Both the position numbers and the translations under genes were made by a program. The notes beneath the pieces were generated by a model. It was given only the letters and a program-made list of their open reading frames with translations, did no database searches and was not told the origin of the DNA. Shown here piece by piece: positions 63,823 to 64,000 of a stretch of 64,000 nucleotides of DNA. The first letter of the stretch is position 1, and each line of letters opens with the position of its first letter. This DNA comes from Phellopilus nigrolimitatus (Eukaryota; Basidiomycota; Agaricomycetes; Hymenochaetales; Hymenochaetaceae), in contig JAJOHG010000067.1 of the NCBI GenBank assembly GCA_021029095.1, positions 81,440 through 145,439 of the forward strand, written 5' to 3'.

Positions 63823-64000
63823 TTAGTTAGGTTAGTTAGGGTTAGTTAGGGTTAGGGTTAGGGTTAGGGTTAGGGTTAGGGTTAGGGTTAGGGTTAGGGT
63901 TAGGGTTAGGGTTAGGGTTAGGGTTAGGGTTAGGGTTAGGGTTAGGGTTAGGGTTAGGGTTAGGGTTAGGGTTAGGGTTAGGGTTAGGGTTAGGGTTAGG
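63823..64000 (+). repeat. Telomere, (TTAGGG)n
   Basis: Starts with shorter variants (TTAG, TTAGG) at 63823-63845 and becomes perfect TTAGGG to the last base, about 25 repeats. The G-rich strand reads towards base 64000, the correct polarity for a right chromosome end. Confidence 0.98.

Overview
The window is the right-hand end of a fungal chromosome. It finishes in a run of TTAGGG repeats (about 63823-64000), so base 64000 is at or near the chromosome tip. Genes have many introns of 45-115 bp with GT-AG borders. They include families typical of mushroom-forming basidiomycetes: very divergent F-box proteins, a large atypical G-alpha, and secreted cellobiose-dehydrogenase-type cytochromes (AA8). 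I infer an Agaricomycete, probably a wood or litter decayer; the species cannot be read from the sequence.

Region 1 (1-29220) is a dynamic accessory block. It holds seven complete, intronless F-box/leucine-rich genes (six on minus, one on plus) and two C-terminal F-box relics. It has one near-complete gene for a serine-rich single-pass membrane protein (19479-22282) and four broken relics of that gene. Two AA8-type cytochromes lie in opposite orientation (17689-18662 plus; 28213-29220 minus). Inserted among these are an eIF3a pseudogene, a 677-bp terminal-inverted-repeat element with a readable target duplication, fragments of related elements, a tRNA-like fragment, poly(A) tracts and an unrecognised 160-residue gene. 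The F-box genes have two kinds of upstream region, both carrying a TGA(C/G)TCA palindrome.

Region 2 (30263-49901) is core-like: an aldo/keto reductase, the mitochondrial GTP/GDP carrier GGC1 divergent from a type II O-fucosyltransferase-like enzyme, a THEM6-like thioesterase, a pseudokinase, a TspO/tryptophan-rich-like membrane protein, an atypical G-alpha and the histone chaperone NAP1. A long near-perfect hairpin sits just upstream of the TspO-like gene.

Region 3 (50000-64000) decays towards the telomere. It contains degenerate coding fragments, a three-exon gene of unknown function, an ASC-1/TRIP4-type zinc-finger gene with an apparent frameshift, and two broken paralogues of a zinc-finger regulator (57119-59318 and 61280-62812). 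It ends in a ~63-bp subtelomeric tandem repeat and the telomere.

Exon borders were inferred by hand from reading frame, splice motifs and paralogue comparison. Family names rest on recognised motifs, not on database searches.
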